The translations under genes were made by a program, and so were the position numbers. The notes below the pieces were generated by a model, which worked only from the letters and a program-made list of their open reading frames with translations, was not told the origin of the DNA and did not search any database. Positions 19,654 through 28,940 of a stretch of DNA of 64,000 nt are shown piece after piece; the first letter of the stretch is position 1; every line of letters starts with the position of its first letter. Origin of the DNA: Bradyrhizobium sp. CIAT3101 (GTDB lineage: Bacteria; Pseudomonadota; Alphaproteobacteria; Rhizobiales; Xanthobacteraceae); contig NZ_CP121634.1 in assembly GCF_029714945.1 (NCBI RefSeq), forward strand, positions 7,771,001 through 7,835,000, read 5' to 3'.

Positions 19654-21336
19654 CTAGGCCGCCCGCACGCCGGCAACGAAGGCGCTGACCTCGTTCTCCA
19701 GCGATTGCAGCTTTTCGGTCAGGCGTCCGCTCGACTGTAGCACGCGCCCTGCAGCCGCGCCTGTTTCCGCCGTCGCATCGGTCACGCCGGAGATGTTCTG
19801 CGAGACTTGGTCGGTGCCGGACGCCGCCTCCTGCACGCTGTGGGCGATGGCCTGCGTCGCCGCGCCCTGCTCTTCGACCGCGGCCGCAATCGACGAGGAG
19901 ATCTCGTTGACCTCCATGATGGTGGCGCGGATGCTCTCGATATTGCCGACGACCTGGTTGGTCTCGGCCTGGATCGCGGAGATCTGCGCACCGATCTCGT
20001 CGGTCGCCTTCGCGGTCTGGCTCGCCAGCGATTTCACTTCGCTCGCGACCACCGCAAAGCCCTTGCCGGCTTCGCCCGCTCGCGCGGCTTCGATGGTGGC
20101 ATTGAGCGCAAGCAGATTGGTCTGCGAGGCGATCTGGTTGATGAGGTCGATGACCTCGCCGATCTTGTGGGCGGCCGCGGCCAGCCCCTGCACGGTGTCG
20201 TTGGTGCGCTGGCCGTCGGCCGCCGCCTTGTCGGCCACACTTGCTGCCTGCGCGACGCGCTGGCTGATCTCGGTGATCGAGGATGACAACTGGCCGGCGG
20301 CGGAGGCCACCGTCTGCACATTGCTCGAGGCCTGCTGGCACGCGGTGGCGACGAAGCTCGCGCGGTCGGTCGCCTTATCAGCGGTCTCCGACATGCCCTG
20401 GGCGGCCTGCTGCATCGCCCGCGCCTCGTTGAAGACGTCGCGGACGACGGCCTGGACGCTCGCCTCGAACTTGCCGGCGAGATCGGTCATCGTCTTGCGC
20501 TTCTCGTCGTCGACCCGCTGCTTCGTCTCCTGCTGCTCGGCATGCATCCGGCCGACCGCCGACGCGTTGTCCTTGAACACGGCGAGCGCCTTGGCAAGCC
20601 CGCCGACCTCGTTGCTGAGGTTGGTGTAGGGCACCTCGAAGGCGCTGTCGCCGGCAGCGAGGCGCTCGGTCAGGCCCGTGATTTTCGCGAGCGGCCTGGT
20701 CACGCTACGGCCGATCACGAACGACGCGCCGAGCACCAGCACGAACACCGCGAGACAGACAAAACCGAACGTCATCGCGTCCTGCCGGAACACGGCGTCG
20801 ACGTCGTCGAGATAGATGCCGGTGCCGATGATCCAGCCCCAGGGCGCAAAACCCTTCACATAGGAGATCTTCCCGACCGGCTGGTCGAAGCCGGGCTTCG
20901 GCCAGAGATAGCTGTAGAAACCCGCGCCCTGCTTCTTGACGACGTCAACGAAGCCGACGAATAGCGCATTGCCGGAGGGATCCTTCATCCCCGCGAGATC
21001 CTTGCCGTCAAGCTCGGGCTTGATCGGATGCATGATCATTTTGGGGGTCATGTCGTTGAGCCAGAAATACTCGACCTTGTCGTAGCGGAGGCTCTTGATC
21101 TCGGCCATGGCGCCGGCCTGCGCCTGTTCACGCGTGAGCTTTCCCTCGCTCTCGAGCTTCTGGTAATGCGCGAGAATCCCGTAGCCGACATCGACCATAT
21201 GCTGCGTCTTGGCCTGACGGTCGGCGATCATCTGGCTGCGCAGCGTCGACAGCGCGATTGGCGCGAGCGCGATCATGCCGAGAAGGCTGATGCCGACAAT
21301 GAGGACCAGCTTGAAACTGATGCGGGAGAAAATCAT
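19654..21336 (-). CDS. Methyl-accepting chemotaxis protein with single-Cache sensor
   Basis: A 560-residue transducer. A membrane segment near residues 10-30 and a second near 190-210 bracket a periplasmic sCache-type domain ([28 protein letters not shown]). A HAMP linker follows, then a long cytoplasmic coiled coil with the hairpin tip motif of MCPs ([27 protein letters not shown], split here to keep it short). It senses a small molecule, often a carboxylic acid for this Cache type, and signals through CheA/CheW. The start at 21336 gives a normal N terminus; an in-frame ATG at 21372 is possible. Confidence 0.88.
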   Translation of the reverse strand: MIFSRISFKLVLIVGISLLGMIALAPIALSTLRSQMIADRQAKTQHMVDVGYGILAHYQKLESEGKLTREQAQAGAMAEIKSLRYDKVEYFWLNDMTPKMIMHPIKPELDGKDLAGMKDPSGNALFVGFVDVVKKQGAGFYSYLWPKPGFDQPVGKISYVKGFAPWGWIIGTGIYLDDVDAVFRQDAMTFGFVCLAVFVLVLGASFVIGRSVTRPLAKITGLTERLAAGDSAFEVPYTNLSNEVGGLAKALAVFKDNASAVGRMHAEQQETKQRVDDEKRKTMTDLAGKFEASVQAVVRDVFNEARAMQQAAQGMSETADKATDRASFVATACQQASSNVQTVASAAGQLSSSITEISQRVAQAASVADKAAADGQRTNDTVQGLAAAAHKIGEVIDLINQIASQTNLLALNATIEAARAGEAGKGFAVVASEVKSLASQTAKATDEIGAQISAIQAETNQVVGNIESIRATIMEVNEISSSIAAAVEEQGAATQAIAHSVQEAASGTDQVSQNISGVTDATAETGAAAGRVLQSSGRLTEKLQSLENEVSAFVAGVRAA

Positions 21337-21482
21337 TGGTGCTCGCAAGAATTGGCGGGGCTGATATGCCATTTTATCCCGCCCGTCTTAGCAAAGCCTT
21401 AAGCATTCGGGTTCCCGACATCCCGCGGCTCAATTTGGCGTTAATCGGCCCGCGCATAACTGCGCCACCGGAGCCAGACACA

Positions 21483-22697
21483 ATGCCAATCACGCCCACC
21501 ATCGAAGCCCGCCGCCTCGACACGCTCGCGTCGCTCGACATTCTCGACACGCCGAAGGAGGCTGCGTTCGATCGCCTGACGGCGCTGAGCAAGCGGATTT
21601 TTGGCGTGTCGATGTCGACGCTGACGCTGATCGACGGACACCGGCAATGGTTCAAGGCCGAGGTCGGCATGGCCGATCGCGAGACCGATCGCCGCCCGGC
21701 GCTGTGCAGCCTCGCCATCGCGCAGGATACCCCCCTCGTCATTCCCGACACCTACGAGGATCCCCGCGTCACCGACAATATCTTCGTCCGCGGACATCCG
21801 TTCATCCGTTTCTATGCCGGCGTGCAGCTCAAGATCTCCGGCGTCAACATCGGCACGCTCTGTGTGATGGATACAAAGCCGCGCGAGTTCGAGGCGGGGG
21901 AGCTCGCGGTTCTGGTTGATCTCGCAGCGATCGCCGTCGACGAGCTGCTGCTGCGCAATCTCAGCATGCAGGACAATCTGACCGGCGCGCTGTCGCGCCG
22001 CGCCTTCCGTACGGAAGCGCAGCGCCTGTCGTCGCTCGCCAACCGGCACCACCACAAGCTGACGCTCGCCGTGCTCGACGTCGATCACTTCAAGCAGGTC
22101 AACGATTGCCACGGTCACGCCGCCGGCGATGCCGTGCTGGCGTCGATCATCGCGACCTGCCGCAACAATCTGCGCGGCTCCGACATTATCGGCCGCATCG
22201 GCGGCGAGGAGTTCGCCGTTCTGCTGCCGCACACCGATCTTGCCGGCGCCATGACGACGCTGGAGAAGGTGCGCCTGGCGATCGCGGCCGAGAGCGTCGA
22301 CACGCCCTGCGGCCCGGTCCCGGTGACCTGCAGCTTCGGTGCCGCATCGCTGCTTCCCGGCCAGCATTTCGACGACGCCCTGCACAACGCCGATCTCGCG
22401 ATGTATTCCGCCAAGAATGCCGGCCGCAATCGCGTGATCGCCTGGGTCGATGCCGCACCGTCGATCTCTCCCGCGCGCCGGCGGGTGTTCAAGGCCGGCC
22501 AGATCACCTTCAACGCAGGCCGCTCGACCTTCGACTGCACGGTGCGCGCACTCGCCGATGACGAAGCCACGATCGAGGTGATCTCGACCACCGACATCCC
22601 CGAGCAGTTCAAGCTCGCGATCGCCAGCGACGGGCTTTCGCGCGCCTGCCGCATGCTCTCCAAGTCGGACAACAAGATCGACGTCGCGTTCGTGTAA
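21483..22697 (+). CDS. GAF-GGDEF-PilZ diguanylate cyclase
   Basis: A 404-residue signalling protein. Residues 20-155 form a GAF sensor, residues 165-320 a GGDEF domain with intact active site GGEEF and an RxxD inhibitory site (RGSD) five residues before it, so it should make c-di-GMP and be product-inhibited. The C-terminal 90 residues resemble a PilZ-like domain (RRVFKAGQITF..STFDCTVR..SDNKIDVAF), which may bind c-di-GMP. Making and sensing the messenger in one chain is unusual but known. It is divergent from the MCP gene, sharing about 145 bases of intergenic DNA. Confidence 0.85.
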   Translation: MPITPTIEARRLDTLASLDILDTPKEAAFDRLTALSKRIFGVSMSTLTLIDGHRQWFKAEVGMADRETDRRPALCSLAIAQDTPLVIPDTYEDPRVTDNIFVRGHPFIRFYAGVQLKISGVNIGTLCVMDTKPREFEAGELAVLVDLAAIAVDELLLRNLSMQDNLTGALSRRAFRTEAQRLSSLANRHHHKLTLAVLDVDHFKQVNDCHGHAAGDAVLASIIATCRNNLRGSDIIGRIGGEEFAVLLPHTDLAGAMTTLEKVRLAIAAESVDTPCGPVPVTCSFGAASLLPGQHFDDALHNADLAMYSAKNAGRNRVIAWVDAAPSISPARRRVFKAGQITFNAGRSTFDCTVRALADDEATIEVISTTDIPEQFKLAIASDGLSRACRMLSKSDNKIDVAFV

Positions 22698-22870
22698 GCG
22701 CACTTTAGAATTCATCGATCGTTTGCGACTGCATTGGAATCGCTCCAGACAAGGAGCTTCCGATGCGTGCGCGTTTCTAGAAGACCTCGATATCGGCCTT
22801 CCCGGCGTTGACTTGCACGCGCCCCTGGCAGAACGATCGGCGCAAGGCGCAGCCATTTGCCAGAGGCTCC

Positions 22871-23371
22871 ATGTATCAATCGACAGACACCAGGACGCTT
22901 GACCTTCCGGCGCTGAGCGCGGGCGAGCGGCTCTTCATCTGGGGATTTCGCGCGAAGGCGCGAAGCGGGACCGCCGTGCCGACCGCGGCCGACATCCAGC
23001 AGGTCTACGACCATTTTCGCGTCGGCGATGCCGTGCTCTCTCTCGAGGCCATCATCGAGATCTTTGCGTGCACGGCGCATACCGCCATCGAAGTGCATTG
23101 CCCCACTTGCCCGAAGATGTCGGAGAGCGAGCACGGAATTCTGCACGCGATCGCAGCGGCGCAAGAGGAGCGCATCGATATCGCGCGCGAGCAGTTCGAG
23201 AGCTGGCTGCTTCCGGTCGGCGCGGATTGGGCGCTCGCCCCCGTCAGGGGACTTGCGACGATCTTCCGCATGGCCGGTCTCATCCTGCCGGATCGGCAGT
23301 TTCGGACGCCCAACGTCGAACGGACGATGGCGATGAAGAGCTGGTTCGTCGGAAGCCCGACATTGCACTGA
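22871..23371 (+). CDS. Hypothetical protein (166 aa)
   Basis: Not recognised. A soluble, mixed-composition protein with several cysteines, including the pair in VHCPTCPKMSESEHG, which could bind a metal. The ATG at 22871 follows AGAGG. The next gene begins 11 bases after its stop, and that product is also cysteine-containing, so the two are probably co-transcribed. A five-codon mini-ORF with a strong ribosome site lies about 90 bases upstream. Confidence 0.65.
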   Translation: MYQSTDTRTLDLPALSAGERLFIWGFRAKARSGTAVPTAADIQQVYDHFRVGDAVLSLEAIIEIFACTAHTAIEVHCPTCPKMSESEHGILHAIAAAQEERIDIAREQFESWLLPVGADWALAPVRGLATIFRMAGLILPDRQFRTPNVERTMAMKSWFVGSPTLH

Positions 23372-23382
23372 CGAGGTCGGTC

Positions 23383-23787
23383 ATGATGCAGGACAATCCG
23401 CGAAGCATGGAAGGCTGCGATGATTTCTGCCGCACGGCGCTCTCGCTGTTCCGGTTCATCGGGGCAGCCTATGCGACCGGCGCGTCCGATTGCTGGGAGG
23501 CCGCCTATCGCTTCGCCGACGAGGCACCCGGCATTTCCGACAGCCCGCTGCTGGTCGCCCGCGTGGCCGCGCTGGTCAGAATCTTGCGCAGCGGACGTCC
23601 CTGCGATCTTTGCTTCATGCCGCCGTCGTGCCGGCGGCTGTCAAAGGACGAGGCGGAATTGATGCGGCTCCTGGCCGTTGCGCGCCGCAGGGAGCCAGGC
23701 GAGCTCAAGACCGCCGTCGGCCAGCTGGTCGGGATCGAGCAGGAGAGCGCGGCCACGCAGGCCGTCAACGCGCTCGCATTCTGCTGA
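23383..23787 (+). CDS. Hypothetical protein (134 aa), cysteine-rich
   Basis: Not recognised. An alpha-helical protein with a CDLCFMPPSC cluster in the middle and cysteines near the N and C termini, possibly a metal or redox site. It starts 11 bases after the preceding unknown gene with GAGG upstream, forming a two-gene unit. Its stop lies 3 bases from the stop of the convergent TetR gene. A second in-frame ATG follows directly after the first. Confidence 0.62.
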   Translation: MMQDNPRSMEGCDDFCRTALSLFRFIGAAYATGASDCWEAAYRFADEAPGISDSPLLVARVAALVRILRSGRPCDLCFMPPSCRRLSKDEAELMRLLAVARRREPGELKTAVGQLVGIEQESAATQAVNALAFC

Positions 23788-23790
23788 GGC

Positions 23791-24390
23791 CTAGCGAGCG
23801 CCCTTGCCGAGCACGAGATCGATGGTGTGGGCCGCGATCTTGCGCAGCTGCGGCTCGTCACCGAACGCACGCTCCAGCACCGCAAGACCGCGCGTGACCG
23901 TGATGATGTGCAGCGCTGCGGCCGCCGGGTTGCCGCTGAACTCGCCGCGCTCGGCGCCCGCCGACAAGGTGTCCTCGACCAGCGCGGTGATGCGCGACAC
24001 CAGGTTCGCAAAAGCGCGCCGCGCCTCTTCGTCGAGCCCCTCGCCTTCGGCGGCGCCGAGCTCCATCAGCCCCCGCGTCGTCGGACATCCGCGCGGCGGC
24101 GAGCCTGAGCGGAAATTGGCGATGGTCAGATCGAAGAACGCGGTGAGCCGTTTGCGCAATGAGCCCGTGCCGAGCGCCTTCTGCAGGGCGACGAGATAGT
24201 CGCCGGCGTAACGCTCATAGGCCTGCAGGAACAACGCCTCCTTGCTGCCGAACGCATTGTAGAGGCTGCCGCGCTGAACGCCGGCATCGCGGGCGATGTC
24301 GGACAGCGAGGAGCCGCGCACGCCCTTGCGCCAGAACTGATCGAACGCGATGCGCAGGACGTCGTCGTGGTCGAATTCGCGCGGCCTCAC
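23791..24390 (-). CDS. TetR/AcrR family repressor
   Basis: A 199-residue one-component regulator. The N-terminal helix-turn-helix (GVRGSSLSDIARDAGVQRGS, LYNAFGSKEALF) is typical; the C-terminal half is the ligand-binding domain. The start is GTG at 24390 after AAGGAG at six bases; the nearby ATG is out of frame and meets a stop at once. It is divergent from a tautomerase gene, and two matching operator-like sites lie between them, so it probably represses both itself and the tautomerase. Confidence 0.87.
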   Translation of the reverse strand: MRPREFDHDDVLRIAFDQFWRKGVRGSSLSDIARDAGVQRGSLYNAFGSKEALFLQAYERYAGDYLVALQKALGTGSLRKRLTAFFDLTIANFRSGSPPRGCPTTRGLMELGAAEGEGLDEEARRAFANLVSRITALVEDTLSAGAERGEFSGNPAAAALHIITVTRGLAVLERAFGDEPQLRKIAAHTIDLVLGKGAR

Positions 24391-24414
24391 ATCATGCTCC
24401 TTTGTCGGCGCATA

Positions 24415-24459
24415 TTTGACACGACGTCAAAAACATGCTTTCTGGACATCGTGTCAAAA
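24415..24459. promoter_or_regulatory. Paired TetR operator-like sites
   Basis: Site 1 (24415-24431) is the perfect inverted repeat TTTGAC-ACGAC-GTCAAA. Site 2 (24445-24459), read on the other strand, is TTTTGACACGATGTC and matches 14 of the same positions with one change. The two sites face each other 30 bases apart between the divergent TetR and tautomerase genes. The assignment to this TetR protein is inference from position. Confidence 0.7.
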
Positions 24460-24556
24460 ATAAAATGAGATTGATAGCCCGTTTCGTCAATGGGCCGAAC
24501 GGCCGGCGCTTGCATGCGTCCTGGCCGGTCGCGGCCGCATGCAAAGGGACCAGCTG

Positions 24557-24934
24557 ATGCCTCTGCTTCACATCTCCATGCGGGCCGGAAAGCCGGACGC
24601 CTACCGGCAGGCGATCCTCGACGGCCTTTACCGCGCAATGCGCGAGGCGTTGAACGTGCCGGAGGGTGACGAGTTCATGACCATCAGCGAGTTGTCGCCT
24701 GCAAACTTCCGCTGTGGCGATGCCTATGGCGTCAAGCGCAGCGACGACGCCATTCTGATCCAGATCACCGTATTCGCCTCACGAACGCCCGAGCAGAAGA
24801 AGGCGCTGTACTGCCGGATCGCGGAACTGCTGGGCGACAATCCCGGCATCCGCCCCGAAGACGTCTTCGTCAACGTGCTCGATGCTCCCGCGGAGAACTG
24901 GTCCGTCGGCCACGGCATCGCGCAATTCGCTTGA
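24557..24934 (+). CDS. Tautomerase family protein (4-OT/MIF superfamily)
   Basis: A 125-residue protein starting MPLLHISM; removal of Met exposes the catalytic N-terminal proline of the 4-oxalocrotonate tautomerase superfamily. The later region EDVFVNVLDAPAENWSVGHG resembles the longer MSAD/tautomerase-like subgroup. AAAGGGA precedes the ATG. These enzymes tautomerise or dehalogenate small keto acids. It is divergent from a TetR gene and separated by operator-like repeats, suggesting ligand-induced expression. Confidence 0.8.
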   Translation: MPLLHISMRAGKPDAYRQAILDGLYRAMREALNVPEGDEFMTISELSPANFRCGDAYGVKRSDDAILIQITVFASRTPEQKKALYCRIAELLGDNPGIRPEDVFVNVLDAPAENWSVGHGIAQFA

Positions 24935-25053
24935 GCGTGCCGGACCTGCCGCCCTCTTGAGAATTGCCGCCCGGAAGGGTCTGATGAGCGGCGGAGCCAG
25001 CCTCCGCCAGGCATCGCCCCGATCAACGCGGGCGCATAGGCGGAGGGGACGAC

Positions 25054-25449
25054 ATGACCGCATTCCGGGGAAGCTGCTTGTGCGGCGAGGTCGCCTTCGA
25101 GGTCGAGGGTCCGTTCGATCGTTTCCTCAACTGCCATTGCTCGCGCTGCCGCAAGGCGACCGGGACCGCACATGCTTGCGAGGTGATCGTCGAGGCGAGC
25201 GCACTGCGCTGGCTGCGCGGCGAGGCATCCGTCACACGCTACGATCTGCCCAACGCGCGGAGTTTTGCCACCGCGTTCTGCAGGACCTGCGGCAGCCCGA
25301 TGCCGCATCTCACACGCAGCGGACGCGAGGCGATCATTCATGCCGGCGCGTTCGACGAGCCGCTGGGCGCGACACCCGACCGTCACGTCCACTGGACGTC
25401 GCGTGCGGAGTGGTATGTGCACGGGGATCGGCTGCCTGTGGAAGATTAA
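25054..25449 (+). CDS. GFA family zinc protein
   Basis: A 131-residue member of the glutathione-dependent formaldehyde-activating (Mss4-like) family. Zinc-binding cysteines are in GSCLCGEV, NCHCSRCRK and FCRTCGSPM. Despite the family name most members have no proven formaldehyde function. It stands alone after the tautomerase and ends just before the convergent DUF1989 gene. Confidence 0.83.
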   Translation: MTAFRGSCLCGEVAFEVEGPFDRFLNCHCSRCRKATGTAHACEVIVEASALRWLRGEASVTRYDLPNARSFATAFCRTCGSPMPHLTRSGREAIIHAGAFDEPLGATPDRHVHWTSRAEWYVHGDRLPVED

Positions 25450-25452
25450 AGC

Positions 25453-26322
25453 TCAGCTTCCCGCATGCACGCCGTGGTGACGGTGATACGCACTCGGCGC
25501 TGGCCAGGCCCAGCCATTGAGCGTCGCTCGATCCGGCTCGAAGATTTCGATCTTGAGCGGATGGCACGCTGCGACATCGCTGGAATGGGTTGCGCTACAA
25601 TCCCCACCGGGACAGGCCGACAACACTCCGAGCAGGTCGATCTCCGCGAAAAACTCGATGAAGTCGTCGGGGCGGACCGGACTTGCCTTCATGAAATATT
25701 GGTGTGTGTCCTGCGTGAAGCCGGTGCACATGAAGACATTGAGCACATCGTGGACATGATGCTCCACCGCGGCCGGATCGAGCTTCAATTCGGCGGCCAG
25801 CGCGCGGGACAGGTTGGAGTGACAGCAGAAATCGTACGTCGTGCCGTTCAACAGGAGATTGGTGTAGGGATCGCAGCGCGTGCCGATGACATCGTGAATG
25901 CCGGCGCCGTCCGCGTCGAAACCGTACCAGCCGAGCGTATCGTGACTGATGGTCGCCATCGGCCGAAGATAAGGCATCGTGCTCCAGAGCCGGTCACCGA
26001 GGCCGACATGCGTGCCATGAAGCGCCCGCGTCTTGCCGCTGAAGAAACGTTCGGCGAGATCGCCCCCGTTCCAGAGATTGAGGTCGCCGACCTGAGGGCC
26101 TTCGATGCTGACGATGCGGAAGAACTGGCCGTGCGCCACGCGAAATGGCCTCGCATCGCGCGGCGGCACGATGATCTCGCGCGTTTTGACCATCGTCTGC
26201 CGCGCGGCTTCGAGCGTCGCCATATCCGGCCCGGTCATCGTCCCGGCCGGATAGGCGATGGCCGGCTTGGCAGCGCGGCGTGAAGCTGCATCGGCAGGGG
26301 CGGATGGAACATTTGAGGACAT
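25453..26322 (-). CDS. Urea-carboxylase-associated family protein (DUF1989)
   Basis: A 289-residue protein of the DUF1989 family, often found with urea carboxylase and nitrogen-compound genes. Family features include QVGDLNLWN, the long H/D/C-bearing stretch GTRCDPYTNLLLNG and CCHSNLSRAL. The start at 26322 follows GAGG; the frame extends 16 codons further without a better site. It lies 76 bases after a CobW-type GTPase on the same strand. The reaction is unknown; a role in amide or urea-derivative breakdown is suggested by the adjoining deacylase. Confidence 0.8.
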   Translation of the reverse strand: MSSNVPSAPADAASRRAAKPAIAYPAGTMTGPDMATLEAARQTMVKTREIIVPPRDARPFRVAHGQFFRIVSIEGPQVGDLNLWNGGDLAERFFSGKTRALHGTHVGLGDRLWSTMPYLRPMATISHDTLGWYGFDADGAGIHDVIGTRCDPYTNLLLNGTTYDFCCHSNLSRALAAELKLDPAAVEHHVHDVLNVFMCTGFTQDTHQYFMKASPVRPDDFIEFFAEIDLLGVLSACPGGDCSATHSSDVAACHPLKIEIFEPDRATLNGWAWPAPSAYHRHHGVHAGS

Positions 26323-26398
26323 GGTTCGGCCTCGGATCGGCGCGGCAAGAGGGCCCGCGACGGCTGACAACGGGAGCGATCAAGTCTATCGCCTGACT

Positions 26399-27325
26399 TC
26401 ACCCGGCTGCAACACACGCCGCCATGGTCTCGTCGAGCTCAGCTTTCGATAGCACCCCGAGTTCGGCGATGAAGACGATCCGTACCCGCGGCACGTCTTC
26501 GCCCGGCGGTTCACCCGGCGCGAGTGTCGCGCGGCCGCCGGCGAACTGAAACACCATCAGACGTCCGGGCTGCTCAACCGTCTCGAACAGCCCCTTTGCG
26601 CGCGCAAGCTTCGGCGCGAGCTTGCCGATCGCCTGCTGCAGACGCGGCAGCGAGAGCGGCCGATCGGAGGTCCAGCTCAGCGTTTCGAAGCGTTCTTCGG
26701 CCGGTCGTTTCGGCCCCGGCTCGCGCGGCGCAGGCGCACGATCGCTCGCGGGAAACAGCAGCGCGGATGGAAGCTCGCCGTACTTCGCATCGACCACCAA
26801 TGCGGGCACACGCTGCGCCCGGATGGCTTCGCGCATCCGCGCGCCCGCGCCTTCGTCCGCCAGATCCAGCTTGCTCAACGCCACGATGTCGGCGACGCGC
26901 AGCTGCGAGCGCTGCAGGGCGTCATCGAGGGCAGAAGGCGGCGTGGCCGCGTCCATCACACAAAGCACCGTCTCCAGCGGCGCCTCGCGCAGGATGACCG
27001 GGTCCATGAGATTGCGGACGATATCGGCGGGGTCGGCGACACCGCTGGTCTCGATCACGATATACTCGGGCTTCGGATCACGCCGCAGCAGCGTCGACAG
27101 GGTGCGGAGCAGATCGCCTTCGAGGGAGCAGCAGATACAGCCGTTACTGAGGCTGACCACGCCGTCGCTCGCGCCCGCGATCAGCTCCGCATCGATGTTG
27201 ATCGCACCGAAGTCGTTGACCACGGCGGCAATCCGCCGCCCCTCGGCATGCGCCAGCAGATGATTGACGACCGTGGTCTTGCCCGCCCCCAGAAAGCCCG
27301 TCACCAGCAGAATGGGGACCGGCAT
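26399..27325 (-). CDS. CobW/COG0523 family GTP-binding metallochaperone
   Basis: A 308-residue G3E GTPase. Walker A GFLGAGKTT is at residues 10-18, the family's metal-binding CxCC motif is NGCICC at 62-66, and SKLDL stands in for NKxD. The C-terminal CobW_C domain is present (LPRLQQAIG..). COG0523 proteins deliver metals, often zinc, to client enzymes. Its ATG lies 3 bases after the stop of a metal-dependent amidohydrolase, which makes that enzyme the natural client (inference). Confidence 0.87.
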   Translation of the reverse strand: MPVPILLVTGFLGAGKTTVVNHLLAHAEGRRIAAVVNDFGAINIDAELIAGASDGVVSLSNGCICCSLEGDLLRTLSTLLRRDPKPEYIVIETSGVADPADIVRNLMDPVILREAPLETVLCVMDAATPPSALDDALQRSQLRVADIVALSKLDLADEGAGARMREAIRAQRVPALVVDAKYGELPSALLFPASDRAPAPREPGPKRPAEERFETLSWTSDRPLSLPRLQQAIGKLAPKLARAKGLFETVEQPGRLMVFQFAGGRATLAPGEPPGEDVPRVRIVFIAELGVLSKAELDETMAACVAAG

Positions 27326-27328
27326 GGA

Positions 27329-28819
27329 TCAGCCCCCGACGACGGGGCGGCGCACAGGCCGGCCGGGCCGCGCGGCCACATCGAGCACGCCGTCGGTGAT
27401 CAGCATCTCGCCGCTGACCACGAGATGACGGACGCCTTCCGACGGACGGTTCATCGCGGTGAATGTCGCGCGATCCGAAAGCTTCTCGTAGTCGAACACC
27501 ACGATATCGGCATCGGCATCCTGCGCCAGCCGACCCTTGGCGCGCATCGCGGGCGTGCTCTGCGACAGAATCTCTGCAGGGATCAGCGCGCATTTGCGCA
27601 CGCCTTCCAGCAGCGACACGGTCTTGCGCTCGCGCACCCATTCGCGAAGGAACTTCGTGAAGCAGCCGGCCGAGCGCGGATGCGAGGTGGCATCGTCGGG
27701 CAGCGGCCAGGCATCGCCGGTGTAGGTCTTGCCGTCCGACGTCGTCCACGGCATCGCGTCGGAGGCGATCGCACCGCCGGGATAGAGCACCGACATGTCG
27801 AGCAGATCGCGGTGATGCGCATTGTGCTCGGTATCGAGGATGTGCCAGAGCACCAGCGAGGACGGATCTTCGGCTTGCGCCTTGAGGAGCTCCTCGCGAT
27901 CGTGGAAGCGATAGCCATCGGTCACGCGCTGCACGGAATCGTAGCCGGTGCCATTGCGCTCGACGAACTGCGGATCGCTGAAGAACGCCGCCGCCAGCAC
28001 GGTCGAACCGGTGCCGTAGGGGTAAGCCTCGACCGTGATGGGCAGGCCCTGCGCCTGCGCCTTCTCGATCAGCACGCGACAGCGTTCGATGTCGGTCTTG
28101 CTCGACGAGTTGAAGTGGCAGATGTGCATGTGCGCGCCGGTCGCGCCGGCATAGCCGATCAGGCGAATATAGGCCTCCGCCGCGCTTTCGGGGTCGATCC
28201 GCGACATATAGGCGACGTGGGTGAAGGTCGGCACGTCCAGCCTGGCCGCGAGCTGGCACACCGCCGTCAGCTCCTGCACGCCGGCGCCCGGCGCATAGGC
28301 GTTCAAGATGCCGATGCCGATGCCGCCCTCGTTCAATCCGCGCCCGAGGCGCTCGAGAATGCCGGCGACCTCCGCATCGGTTGCAACATTGTCCATCCAG
28401 CGGCGATCACGCATGGCGTTGCCGAACGCCTCCAGCGAGCTTTCCGCGTTGGAGCCCGTCATCGCGCCGATGCGCGCGAAGGCCCAGTTGGTGGCAGCGC
28501 CGTAGTTCAGCACCCGGCCCTTTCGGGCCTGGCGCTCGTACCAGGAGCCGACCGGCAGCACGCCGGCCTCGAGATCGAGCGTCGTCGTCACGCCGTCGAA
28601 CGCCTGCATGCGGTCGGCGGGGATCGACTGGCCGTGGGCGTGCAGATCGATGAAGCCGGGCGCGACCACGAGCCCGGTGGCATCGATCACCCGCTCGGCG
28701 CCGCCAAGCGAGGAGCCAACGGCGGCGATCTTGCCGTCCACCACTGCCACATCGCCAACGGCGTCCATTCCGCTCGCCGGATCCACCACCCGGCCGCCAG
28801 AGATCACCAATCCGCTCAT
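27329..28819 (-). CDS. D-aminoacylase/N-acyl-D-amino-acid deacylase-like amidohydrolase
   Basis: A 496-residue metal-dependent amidohydrolase (TIM barrel). The metal-binding HxH is in APGFIDLHAHGQ, and later histidines in FTHVAYMS and MHICHFNSS fit the family. N-acyl-D-amino acid deacylases are the nearest group, but the usual cysteine ligand is not clear to me, so the substrate is open. GGAG precedes the ATG. It heads an operon with a CobW GTPase and a DUF1989 protein. Confidence 0.8.
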   Translation of the reverse strand: MSGLVISGGRVVDPASGMDAVGDVAVVDGKIAAVGSSLGGAERVIDATGLVVAPGFIDLHAHGQSIPADRMQAFDGVTTTLDLEAGVLPVGSWYERQARKGRVLNYGAATNWAFARIGAMTGSNAESSLEAFGNAMRDRRWMDNVATDAEVAGILERLGRGLNEGGIGIGILNAYAPGAGVQELTAVCQLAARLDVPTFTHVAYMSRIDPESAAEAYIRLIGYAGATGAHMHICHFNSSSKTDIERCRVLIEKAQAQGLPITVEAYPYGTGSTVLAAAFFSDPQFVERNGTGYDSVQRVTDGYRFHDREELLKAQAEDPSSLVLWHILDTEHNAHHRDLLDMSVLYPGGAIASDAMPWTTSDGKTYTGDAWPLPDDATSHPRSAGCFTKFLREWVRERKTVSLLEGVRKCALIPAEILSQSTPAMRAKGRLAQDADADIVVFDYEKLSDRATFTAMNRPSEGVRHLVVSGEMLITDGVLDVAARPGRPVRRPVVGG

Positions 28820-28940
28820 ATCGTCACTCCGCCAAGCAAATCACCCCAACCTCCGAAGGTCCGGCAGCAGCTCCGGAGGCATTCGTGGGGCATAGAGACA
28901 GATTTTCGGGACAACGACCACCGCCACGGACGCCGATGCA

